In this document: piece after piece, positions 44,901 through 56,900 of the stretch | Layout: each line of letters starts with the position of its first letter | How positions within the stretch are numbered: position 1 is the first letter of the stretch | DNA from: Dromaius novaehollandiae | Lineage: Eukaryota > Chordata > Aves > Casuariiformes > Dromaiidae | DNA: 64,000 nucleotides | Reading direction: 5' to 3' | NCBI RefSeq assembly: GCF_036370855.1 | Contig: NC_088117.1 | Coordinates: forward strand, 7,998,001 to 8,062,000 | Program-made: the position numbers and the translations under genes | Notes under the pieces: model-generated | What the model was told of the DNA's origin: nothing | Databases searched by the model: none | The model's input: only the letters and a program-made list of their open reading frames with translations

Positions 44901-47900
44901 TGTGTCGACATGTGCTGAGGCTGGTTAGCAATGCTGGGGCGGGAAAGGGAAAAATCACCCCTTTAAAGGGAGCTGTCTGCCAGCAAAGCCTTGCAGTATG
45001 TGCAGGCATTGCTTGGTTTTAGCTTGTCCTGTCCGGGTGAAGCACTAGAAACCGGCCAAAAACCTCGTGCTGGCCGTGGTGAGTCTCCAGCAGGCGGCAG
45101 TGCCAGCACGGCGCTGGGTGTGCGGCGCTGGGTGTGCAGTCCCGGGTGTGCAGTCCCGCACCAGCGCTGTCCTGGGTGGACTGGGACAAGGTGGGAAGGT
45201 TCCTGGGACGTGTCAGTGCAGACCAGGCTGTATCCAGTCCTGGCCTTTCCCCGTCCGGATACTCTCACGTCCATTTAATTCCCCTGCAGCCTCTCCCTTC
45301 CCACAGACATAGTCTGGGTTTTATAGCACTGAAGTCTCTTTCCCTTTCCGTGGACCTGGGGAGGAATTTGCCAACCAAATGCAGTGTTTACAGGTTACCT
45401 GTAATCTTGGCAGACGAGAAACAATTACAAAGCCGGCAAACCAGCCCTGAGTTTTGGATCCACTGTTTCCCAACTGATCTAGTGAATTTGGCTGTAGCAG
45501 AGGGGTGGGGAGCTAGCAAAAGCCTGCCTCTCCTTAGCTAGCTTTGTGACTTTGGCTTAATCTGTTGGGGAACGTAACTGCTGACTCCCATGACAAGCAA
45601 ATACACTGGTTCAAAACCTGCTTTCCATGTTTGTGAACTAGGATCTCTAAATCTTTGCTGAGATCCAGGCTAGAAAACTCTAAATTCCTTTTTCCACTGT
45701 TTATGCATGGGTAAAAACCTAGAGAGAAATCTCTTCCTGTACCCACTTCTCATGGTGCAGGAACAGAGCTTCTGTGACGTTGTACTTCTTACTTTTATGT
45801 TAGTTCATGGGGAAAACAGCTCATCGTTCCCACAACTGCAGTTTATGCATGCTTTCATCTGCTTCCCCGTGCTCTTCCTTGCCATCTGGTAAGTAAGTCA
45901 GCAGCAGTGAACTGCTGACGTGCAGTTCTAGATCTGAAGGTGATTTATTAACATTCCACAAAGATTAATTGATGGAGGTGGGGCAAGAGCACATCTGTGA
46001 GCTGTTTACTGTAGCTTGTTCTCTAACATCAGGCTCACGTTTGGACATCTTCCACTAAGCCATAGGGATTGGAAACCTTTTCTTTCTATGTTTAAAGAAA
46101 AAAGAATCCAACCCCAAAGCTGGGATTTAGCAGAATGTGAACACGCTGTGTAGGTCACTAGCATGTCCTGGCAGGGACAGCTTCAGCCTGAGCCAGGGCT
46201 GAGCAGCAGTTCCTTAGGGCTGGGGAGACAGCAGGTGGGTCAAGCAGTTTCTATCAATCTGATACATTTGCACCTTCTTACCTGGTTGAGGGAGGGGATA
46301 GATCTAATCAGACACAGCTGTTGTGGAAGGCAGTAGAGACCTCCCAGCCTGGCTTTGTATGGCCACTTCATAGCAGATGGAGTGAGATGGTCTCTGGTTC
46401 TCCTCCCTAGAGCACAGCTGAGAGCTCGCAACCCTATTGCTAGCGTGCTCTGGCTCCTTGTCTTGGGCTCTGGGCTCGCACGAACAAGGTAGGTGGATTT
46501 CCTCTAAAGCAGAAAGGTGTTTGTAAGCACTGGAATTATAAGATGTAATAAGAAGCCTGCTTGAGATAAGAGTTTCACATTGAGCTAAAACTAACCCACA
46601 AGTTAAGGGATCTTCTAAGAACCTTTTTCATAAAATGGCTATCCAGATTTCCACTGGCTCTTCTGAGCTGGAGGAGCCTCCTGAACAGCTTGGATTGAGC
46701 CTTTTCATGTTTTTGCAGCCTTCAGAAGTTGAAGATTAAATTCCCCTCACCAGAAAGGTGATGTAAAATAGTCTTCAGGAACACTGATCTTTTTTTCTTC
46801 TATCTTGTTTTGAAGCAAACTGGGTGATCTCTTCCCTTCTGCTCCCCTTTTCCCTGCTACAGAGTAATGCCCCAATTTGTTTGGCTCAGACTTTTATTTT
46901 ATTTTTTTTAAACTCTGGAAGTCAAAATTCAGATTTACCCCTTTCCTCTCTTTCAAACTTCCCCTTCCCTAAAATCATTTGTTTTTCTTTGTTATTACCA
47001 AGCAGTGCTTTGTGTCCCCCCTCCCCGAAATTCCTATTTTCCTGTAATACAAGACAGTTCATAGTAGTCATTCATCATATGATGAATAAAAAGCAATCTG
47101 TGTAAGCTTCGTGAGGGGAAGTTTAACTGATATATGTGATGTGATATGGCTACCAATAACTATCCAGTCACAGGCTATGCAAACACTGATCGTTGATGGG
47201 GTTTGAACACAGCACTTTACTGCGTCAGACGTTAAAAGACGTTTATGCACCAGTGTGAAATTTGGAGGTTGACAAGTTGCAATGTGGATTTTAGTGCTCA
47301 GCCCTCCCACGAGGAGGTCTGACTACAAAGAGGAGAGCAGAAACTCCCCTGGCCGAAGTCCTCAGCTGTGTTTTTGCCAATAATCTCTTCCTTTGTTTGG
47401 ATTGTGGTTGTTTCTCCTGCTGTCAGCTTTTTTTGTATTGAGAGCTGGGGCCAACACGTACTTCCTATCAAAATCCCTGTGCCCTTGTAGCATTTGCCTT
47501 GGAGTTTTCTTTGGCTGTTTGTCTCCATCAGTGCTATCCTAGCTAGTGCTCACAGCTGTACAGCTGGCGATTTCTTAGTGATGCTTCACTGCCGGTTGGT
47601 TGGGAAGGTATTTCCCCTGCAGCTCTCTGTGCTTGCAGACAGCATTGTGCCGGATGGAGAAGGGAGGCTTTTCACCTCACCCGCACCTCTCCACGCCTGG
47701 CAGCTCTTGGCAGGGTTGTGCAAACCCCAAGGGGAGAGGGTTGGTTTGAGCAGGATCACAGCGATAACCTGCTGTCTGTGGGGGTGAGCCAGGAGGTGGG
47801 GTGAGCCAAGCCCGCAGCTCCCTGCTCCTGCTCCGGCGTTTCCTTCCTGTGCCTGCTTCCAGCCATGCATGCCCTGTCCGGTGCTGCCAAAGGCCTCCAA

Positions 47901-50900
47901 AACCACTTCAGCTCCCTGAGCCAGGAAAAAGGGGATAGTTTTTGCTGGGTTAGAGAACTGAACTGGCTCATGGAAGGGCCTATGAAGTTCAGAGCTGGCA
48001 CAAGGCTGGACTGCAGCTGCGAGCGGGGTGGAAGTTTTCGGATGGGCTCAGCTGCAGGTGGAATTGCAGCCTGAAGCATCAATACCTTCTCCTTCAAAAG
48101 CAAGGGAATACAGATACTGAGCAGTTACTGGAGTGGGCATGGGGAATGGGAAGGGGCTTATCATTCAGGTTTACCTGGTGGTGGTGGTTGGGTGGTTTCA
48201 CCACTGATTCTGCCCTTGGAGAGAATTTAAAAGGCATTTGCTGCTCTCCGCTCCCTTCCTGCAGATAGTAGCAGTGAACTCTTCGAGTCCGACGCCAGCG
48301 CTGGCAGGTCCGTGGGAGGCCCAGGCAACAGGGGATGCTGGAGCAGCTGGTGATTCCAGTGCAGAAAGCCTCTACATTCAAGGTAAGCAAGAATGAGGGT
48401 AACATCACCTTGGGATGATCATTCCTCTTTGCAAGAGCCAAAACAGTACATGAATTCGCATCAAGTGGTACTGGCACTATGTGGATGCGTCTTTGTGCTC
48501 AGATCAGAAGCGCTCTCCCATCCTCAACTTAAACTCAGGCTCTTGATAGCTACAAAATCCCACTTGCACTTAGAGAACACCACCGGACACAAGTCTTCTG
48601 TTTCCTTAGTGAATAATTTGCTTCCAGAATACTGCCCTTCCAACAACAGGTTCGTCCACGGCTCTTGTGCGGAGAGCAGTACCTTGAAAGTAACATGTTT
48701 GATGTTTTAATCGTTTTGGGGGTATTCTCATTAACTTCTAATCGAAATTAAACCATATTTAAAAGGGAAAGAAATAGAATAAATTAAATCTTCCTCATCA
48801 GTTTGGGAGAGTCTTCCCTCTTTGCTGGATTACTTGAGTGAGCAAGGACTCTTGCTGTATCGCTCTGTTCCTTCGTGGCTCTGCAATCTCATGGCTTGCG
48901 TTTGGTTGCATTGCCAGGCATGGAGCTGTTTGAGGAGGCCCTGCAGAAGTGGGAGCAGGCGTTGACCATCCGGCAGAGGGACAGTGCTAGTACCAGCACC
49001 CCGGTGCCCTGGGACGGCAGGAAACACCAAGAGTCCATGTCCGAGGACGTCCCGGAGGTAGGTCCCCACTTTTCCCTTGCTTTTGCCAACTGGGGAATGT
49101 GCTGAAAGGTCAGACTGGATGCTGGAACCAGTCATGAGTAGGAGATTAAACAGTGAAGAGCAAATTCAAGGCAGAGTTGGGCCAGACTCTGTTTAAGAGC
49201 TGTCTGTATCTGCAGCTTCCTTATCCAGTTTGAGTGGGTGTGTTTTTAATTTCTTCTTCTTTTTTTTTTCTTTTAAATAAGTCTCTCCCCCTCACTCTCT
49301 AATGTTTCTACCCACCTTCCAGCATCAGCATCTCATGTCAGTCGCTGTCATGCGACTTCTCAGACAGCAGAGTCTTGTGTAGGAAAAGGCTGTAACAAAT
49401 GCATCACCTGAGAGGAAAAAATAGCTTTTTGCCTGGTGATGTTGTGTCTGTAGCTTACTAACACATTTGTAAGTGGAGATCTTGATTGTCGCTATCGCTT
49501 CCTAGGGAGCTGGGAGGAGAAGCAGAGGCCAGCTGCCTCTGCGCATTAATGAGTAAAGCTAAGTGGTAACTCGGCAGGAGCCACGTGTGCCCGTCTGCTG
49601 AGCAACTGCAGCGGGGAGACAGGTAGCTCCTTCTACCTACAGCTGCAGAACAAGTATTTTAGGACAATATCCTGTTGTCTTGGACCTGAGGACTATGCTG
49701 GGAAGATAAAAGGGGAGATCCAAACTAGAAAGGCTCAGTGGTGACCACAGAGCTAAAAAGAGAGCAGCTGTAGCCCAGGATCATGAGAGGAGCTAAACTG
49801 CGAACTCTGCAGGAGTTCGTGTTGGTGAAAGATGTTCCCAGGCTCTTATAAACAGGGCCTGGTGCAGTAAGTATGTGGGATGTTTGTCTTTTGTGGTGGA
49901 TAATATTTATCCACATTAAATCTGGATTCTCTTCTTGCTCTCTCTCCTTGAAGTGTCCTGTAGTGTTTCTACAACTGCCATAAAAACAGTTGCTTCATTA
50001 TCAAAATAGATTTTATGCTTCTTGTTAATGCTTCTATCTGCTGGGTGAGATATTCATGCAGACACAGGGGTATGAAGGCAAGATGCTGTGTAAGTTTTAT
50101 TCTCCGTTGTTTCTGTCCCTCTGTCCTAACGGCAAACTTTGCTTATGCCCAGCACCTTAATCCAAGGACTCTTATTCTGTTGTCCAGCTCTGGATACTCT
50201 GTTGTATTCAATACAGAGTTTTCTGATGTGAACAAACATTCCCTCTTGAAATTAGGCAAAAGCCGCAAGTAAAGAGAATTGAGTGATCTGTAATTCATTA
50301 AGAGGTCTGTTTTTCTGGATGGCAGTTTAAAGTTCCTTTTTCCTTTTTTTTTAAAAGAAAAACAAAATGAATTCTGAAGCTAAAAATGCCGGTGTTTGTG
50401 TAGGCTGTGTAGAAGCTTCCCTCTTCCCTTGCACTATTAGCTATATTGTAGGATTAATGAGTTCTGTTTTTTTTGTTTTGTTTTGTTTTTAAAACAGTTA
50501 ATCTCCAAGCTGTAAATCCTATTTAACTGAGAATTTCCTTCCATATTTGTGCTGTCAATCTGTCTCTGTCCGGTGGGCTAATTAACAGTGGCATTTGTGT
50601 ACGTTCAAGGAGGAGTCCCAGAAAAAGGAGTTTGCCGAGAAGCTGGAGTCCCTCTTGCACCGAGCCTATCATCTGCAGGAAGAGTTTGGGTCTTCGCTTC
50701 CATCGGACAGCATGCTGCTGGATCTGGGTGAGCTGGGTATGGGAGCTGGGTTCGAAATGAATTAGAAGGGCTATTTTTGTCTGTTTTTTATGTCCTTTTT
50801 GTAAGCCAGGCAATGAAGTGGTGACGAAAGGGCTATATGGGAGGATGAGAGGGAGAGCGCAGTGGCCAAGAGGAATAATAGTCCCTATAGTCTCTAGCAC

Positions 50901-53900
50901 ATACATTTTCTTCCTCTCATCCAGAGAAGACTCTAATGCTTCCATTGACAGACGGGTCGCTACGGCTTCGGACAGATGATGAAGACAGCTCAATTTCTGA
51001 AGACTCCTTCTTCTCTGCGGCAGAGGTGACTTAAGTTTCCAGCTGTATGTAACAGACCAGCTGCTGGGCGGGGAGCCACAAAGATAGCGGAGCCAAACAC
51101 ATCTTGTTAGAGGAAGATGATAAAACATAGAGCAACAGCCCCAGGTTGAGGCTTTGGAGGTTCATGTTGGACTTCAGGAAAAGCTGTTTCACTAGGAGAA
51201 TGGTGCAGCCCTCCCCAGAAAGGCCTGGGACTCTCACTCCTTGGAATTTTTCAAGATTTTTGTGGACCAAACCATGATTGACCTGATCTAGTGTTGGCAG
51301 CAGTCCTGCTTCAAGTGGGAAGTTGGCCTAGAAAACTCCAGGGGTCCTTTCCAACCAACGTTTCCATGTTATTTTACTTTCTATTGTAGAAAACATACCT
51401 TAACAGCTAGAAAAGTACTGTAAATCTAACATAATGTGGCTTGGTTGTGTAGATGTTTTAGGGGATATTGAGCTGTGTCAGGGCAGAGGCAGCTTTGAAA
51501 CTGGTGGGAGAAGAAATATCTTTGCATGAAATATCTTTGCCTGAAATAGGTGGTACTGACAAGAGTTTGTTAGTTGAAGAATGCACATCTTGCTTGTGTG
51601 CAGTCTCTGCGTATTTGCAAATATTTAACAAGATCATTTTATTCTTCCCATGTCTCCTGCTGTCTTTACAGCTCTTTGACTCTCTTCATTTTGAGGAAAT
51701 ACCTTTCCATCTTTCTAAGCCAGTAGCTGCGTATGAAGATGCTTTGCAGTTAGTGAAAGAAGGGAAGGTTGCCTGCCGGACACTGAGGTGAGGTGCTGGC
51801 TGGAGTCTTGGGTCATTGCGTCAAAGCTCCTTTGAGCAGTGTGGACACAATATTTGCCTTAGAGCAGCCCTGGAACCAGAATAACCCTGTGGGGCAGGGA
51901 ACTCTTAGCATCTTTCCTGCTGGTTTGGACCTCTCAGAGACCTAGCCCCAGCTTTTAGGACATGTATGTTAAGAAATAGGGTAGTTGTCCCAGGAAATCA
52001 GTAATGAGAAATATAACTGTTCTGTGTGGCTGTGCTGCAACAGCCTTTGGCGAGGTGCTGTGGTCCCCTGGTGCACTGCACGAAAGGGAATGCAGTTGTC
52101 ACTTTCTTTTAGGCAGAGACTGGGATTTTTTAGGGGTCTCAGATGCTGGAAAACAGGTGTCAGGAGAGCTGAAGTGTGTGCAATCCTTTCCTTTTCCCTC
52201 TAGGACAGAGCTTCTAGGCTGCTACAGCGATCAGGATTTCCTAGCGAAGCTGCACTGCGTCAGGCAGGCCTTCAAGGTAAGAACGCCTCGGCCGCGGTCC
52301 TCGCGGCTGGCTGTCCTTGAGGCTGGCCGGCTCTTGTGGCGAGTGGCTCTTGGCAGCACCTTCTTCCCTGCCACCCCACCCGTACGGGAGTGAAGTCTTC
52401 CCCCCTCTGCAGCAAGTAAAAGCAGCAGCAGCAGCTCAAGCTTCCCTTGTTTTGCTCTGTAATCCTGTCCTGATCGGTTTGATCTGGAGAGCGAGAGGAT
52501 CTCCCGGTCCCTGTGCCCAGCTGAGAAGCAGCTGTATGGCTGCTAACATTTTCCATTATAGTTCTGGGAAGGGAAAATTTGGCAGTTTCAGAGCTGTACC
52601 AAAGCTGCTGCTCCCACTTGGGAGCTTTCAACACTAACTGGGCCGGATTCAAACCTCTGCGGTGGAGGAGCAAGGTTTCTTCTTCTCACTCCAATTCCCT
52701 TGCTAGCAAAATATTTCTAGACCCTAAATAGAAGGGTCTTGGGCCCTGGCCCCACTGGCAGCCCGTGACTCCCATGCTTTCATTATTGCTGCTTCCAGTC
52801 TTCTAGCCTAATTTTGAACTTTCTCCCTGGGAAAGCAATTTTGTTTTCTGGACTCCAGCCTATTAAAGGCTAATGGTACTGGTGTACGCAGCACTGCTTT
52901 GTATCCTGTCCCTTTTTTTATCCCTCTAAACTCAGGGTTCACACAGGCCAAGGTGTTCACAGGAGACTGCTTATGTTCCCTTTGCAGGAGCTACTGGAGG
53001 ATGAAAGCAACCAGCTGTTTTTTGGGGAGGTTGGGAAGCAAATGGTGACAGGACTAATGAGAAAAGCTGAAAAGGTAGGAAGTTTGTACAATCACTCAAC
53101 TGTGTCGTGTGAACACAGGGAGTTGTGTTCCTGCATCCCAACCCAGAGGTCCTCCACTCTGCTGAAAGGAAAACACTTCATCTTTGTTCTGGTCACCATT
53201 ATGAGAAATAAAATGTGTGTGCTTTTTCTTTTGTTTAACCAAATCTCTTGTAAGCAGCTCTGCGCAGCTCCTGTCCACAACCCGATACAATGCCTCATTG
53301 GAGCGAAGAGAGGGTACAGAGAGCATCAACTGGCATCCTCTCCAGGGATATGGGAGAGGGAGAAGATAATCCACCTTTGCATCAACCGTGTGCCAGTTCT
53401 CGGATCACTGGTTTAGTCACTAGTCATCCTCTAAACAAGGAGACGGTGACTTACACTGTGGAAAAAGTGATTCTTACTGGAACAAATTCGTGTATAGGTG
53501 CCTCTAACCACTTCCTTGAAGAGAGTTGAGCAATACAGGTGTTTGCAATCACAGCGGCTGAGCCTGGGACTGTCCGAGCCTCCTAGAAATTAATTCTCTT
53601 TTTGCAAAGTGTATTTGGGCTAAAAACTTTGGTCAGGCACGTTTGTTTGTTTTAGCTCAAAATAGATTGGTCAAACTTTGGTGAAATGTCCACACAACTG
53701 TTTCACCTTCTGAAATGTTTTTATTTATTTTTTCCTCTGCTCTCTCCCAGAATCCCAAAGGTTTTCTGGAAAGCTATGACGAGATGCTGCATTATGCACT
53801 GAAGCAAGAGACCTGGCCGACAACTCAGCAGGAGCTGGAGGGAAGAGGGGTTGGTAAAGACTTTCTCTCTAGAAAATTGCAGAGGAATTGGAGTAATCAA

Positions 53901-56900
53901 TATGTAGGAATGGTCCAGGAGTGAAAGAACTGCTGCTGAAATACTATTTTGCAATTGTGCACTGGAGGGCAGGGGAATATTGGGATTTTTAAACTGTGTG
54001 GCAAATCAGGATATGTTAGTGGACTACTCTGTAATACATGGGGAAGGAAATACCTCTAAGCAGGACTCAGATTGCCTTCAGCAATGTCAGCAGTGTTGGA
54101 TTTAAAACAAACAAACAAACTCAGAGCTCTGCAGAGCCAGTTTCTTCTGGAGGGCACAGCTACTGTCTCTAGCTATGTAAGATTTGTTTGCCTTTTCACT
54201 GGACTCTTCCTGGACACAAGATTAGTAAGTCCCTTTGCCAGCCCCTCTCTGATGCCCTGAGTTCTGGCTACTGATCTGAATGAACACAGTTCAGTCCTCT
54301 TATGTCCATGGCAAACTTCCGTTTGTTCTGTTTTGCTGCTTTAAACCAAAAGAATAAAGCTCATCTCCTGGATGGTAAGCCTGTTTCCTTTACAGACTCT
54401 TCTGCTCTCTGGCAGGTGGTGTGCATGAGCTTCTTTGATATTGTGCTGGATTTCATCCTCATGGATGCTTTTGAGGACCTGGAGAACCCTCCCTCCTCCG
54501 TGCTGGCTGTGCTGCGCAACCGCTGGCTCTCTGACAGCTTCAAGGAGACGGTGCGTGAATTGGGTAGTCCTTGCTCGGAGCATGAGATCACAGTGCCAAG
54601 GCTAGAAAAGGGTATAACTTCAGCTGTCCTGGCTGAGCCGAATTTTCCCTTTAAAAATATCTCCCCTTCCTGAAACTCCAAACAACAGACTTCTGGTACA
54701 TATAAATTGTTTACAGGAAAGCTTTCCTTTGAGAGCAGCTGGGTTGGCTCCAGTAGACTTATTTCGCTAGCAGCCATTATCGGTGATGCCATGGAGATGT
54801 TGAAAGATAACAGTGTATATTTTCATGAATGATAATAAGAGGATCAAAGCATGGGGAAAAACAGTGTTTTCTTTGCAGCTGGCCGTTCATTCTGGCGGTA
54901 TCTCAGTAGACACTGAAGCATGAATAGCAGCACTTTCTTTTAGTCCTGGCCAGATGCATATATAAGAATAATTAGTTCTGAGGGCTGAGATGATGGTTGG
55001 GAAGCACCTTCCAACAGTCATCTGTTTACAGTCTGCGTGCTGGGGTGCTTGCCAGCTGTGCCAGATTGCATTGGCAATCTTCAAATGCGCTCTGGCTGAT
55101 CTGCAAAGGATATGGAGTGGCCAATTTGCCTCCAGTTCTCTTAGATTTTGTAACTAATTTTAGAGTTGTTGGCCACAAAAGGGCCACCACTTTAATATTT
55201 TGCTGGCGATGTGTTGGTGAACCCTGTTTTTCTGGAAAGTAAACCCAGTAGGTGATTGTCTTTCTCCCTTAATTGTAGGCCCTAGCAACTGCCTGCTGGT
55301 CAGTTCTGAAAGCAAAAAGGAGGCTTCTGATGGTAAGTAAAATAAATTAAAAGGGAAAGAATGTAGTGTAGTTGAAGGTGAAAAGATAGAACCTGGGTCT
55401 TGCCAAAATACAACACCTAAGTGGTATAAGAATGAACTGAATCATGTTCTTTGTGACGCTTGGGAGCGCTGAGGTCCTGTTGTCGTGCCTTTGCCCCGGT
55501 ACCACAACAATTTTTACTGAATCAGTCTGAATTTATTCTCCATTTTTCTTATTGTGAGGATTCAAAAAAAATGTTCCCTGTACAGTATTCCATCTCCCTG
55601 CTTACAGTTCTGTAGGAATGGCCACAGACAGCAAGGGACTGCTTTTGAATTGTAGCTTCCCTGCCGGCAGCACAATGCACTCTTGCACTTCTCTGCTTCC
55701 CAGCACTGCCGCTTCACCAGCTTTTGCTTAATGTGTTTCCCTTAAAAACCATGGCTTCTTAAAGTCTCACAGCAGAGTTCATGGACCTGGAGAACAGGAA
55801 ACTGCAGCTTTGCAACCCCAGTTGTGCCGCAGGGCCTGTGGCATCTGGCAAGCTTTCAACTCCTGTCCCGCAACCAGATGGTACGACTGGGTTTGCCTCG
55901 TGAGATGATGCAAAGCGTAATGAGAGCTTTGGAAGCTGGCCTGGCACTGTCATGCAGTAGCTCTGTTGGCTCTTGATGTAGCACTAGTCACTTCATTCTG
56001 GAGAAGCTTAGATATTTGCATGCTCTTTCTCATGTTAGATCAAAGACTGTTAATTTCTGGACTATAAAGACTACCTGATGGTTGCCTTCCATTTTCTTCT
56101 GTTTAATTTCCTCCTGGAATAGTAGTTCAGAAACACGAATATAGAAAGCTGTAGTAATCCTTCAAGGGTTCTAAAAGATAAATGTAATTCTTCTAGAAGA
56201 GATGTTCTGTGTAGCTCTTTCTACTGACACGCAGTGCTTTCTGGCATGGAATTTGGTAGATGATATGGAATAAGCTGGTAATTCTGTCCGAGATCTGAGA
56301 GGTATCAATTTTTTCCTTCCTCATGGCAGGTACCAGATGGCTTTATCTCTCATTTCTACTCCGTATCGGAGCATGTCAGTCCTGTTTTAGCCTTTGGTTT
56401 TCTGGGGCCCAAACAGCAGCTATCTGAAGTCTGCGCTTTCTTCAAGGTAAGTTGACTTATCTGTACCTTGCCTGTGTGGGAGCCCTGCTGTCTTGTGGCT
56501 TAAAGCTTACAGATTGGTGCTTTTGATGGCTGTTTTTGACTGAAATGCTACTAAGAAACTTGGCTCTGTACAAAAGCCTTCTAAAAATCACTGTTTTTTG
56601 AAATGCAGATTGTTGAATTAAGATTGATAAGAATTCCTATCATGATTTACCATGGCTGATAGCAAAAACAGATTTGATGAGATCACTTTATACCATCCTC
56701 GCTGGAAAAGAATAAGGGTATATATGTATACGTTGAAAGAATAAGTTGCTGAAGAGTACATGGCATCTTACAAGTTACACACTTGATCATAAAGCCTAAA
56801 TCCTGTTTTATTGTTGATGAAATCATGAGAGGCTGATTTTGCATTCATAAAATGTTTGCAGTGGATGTTGCCGTAGAGATTAGTATTGCATTCTGACTTC

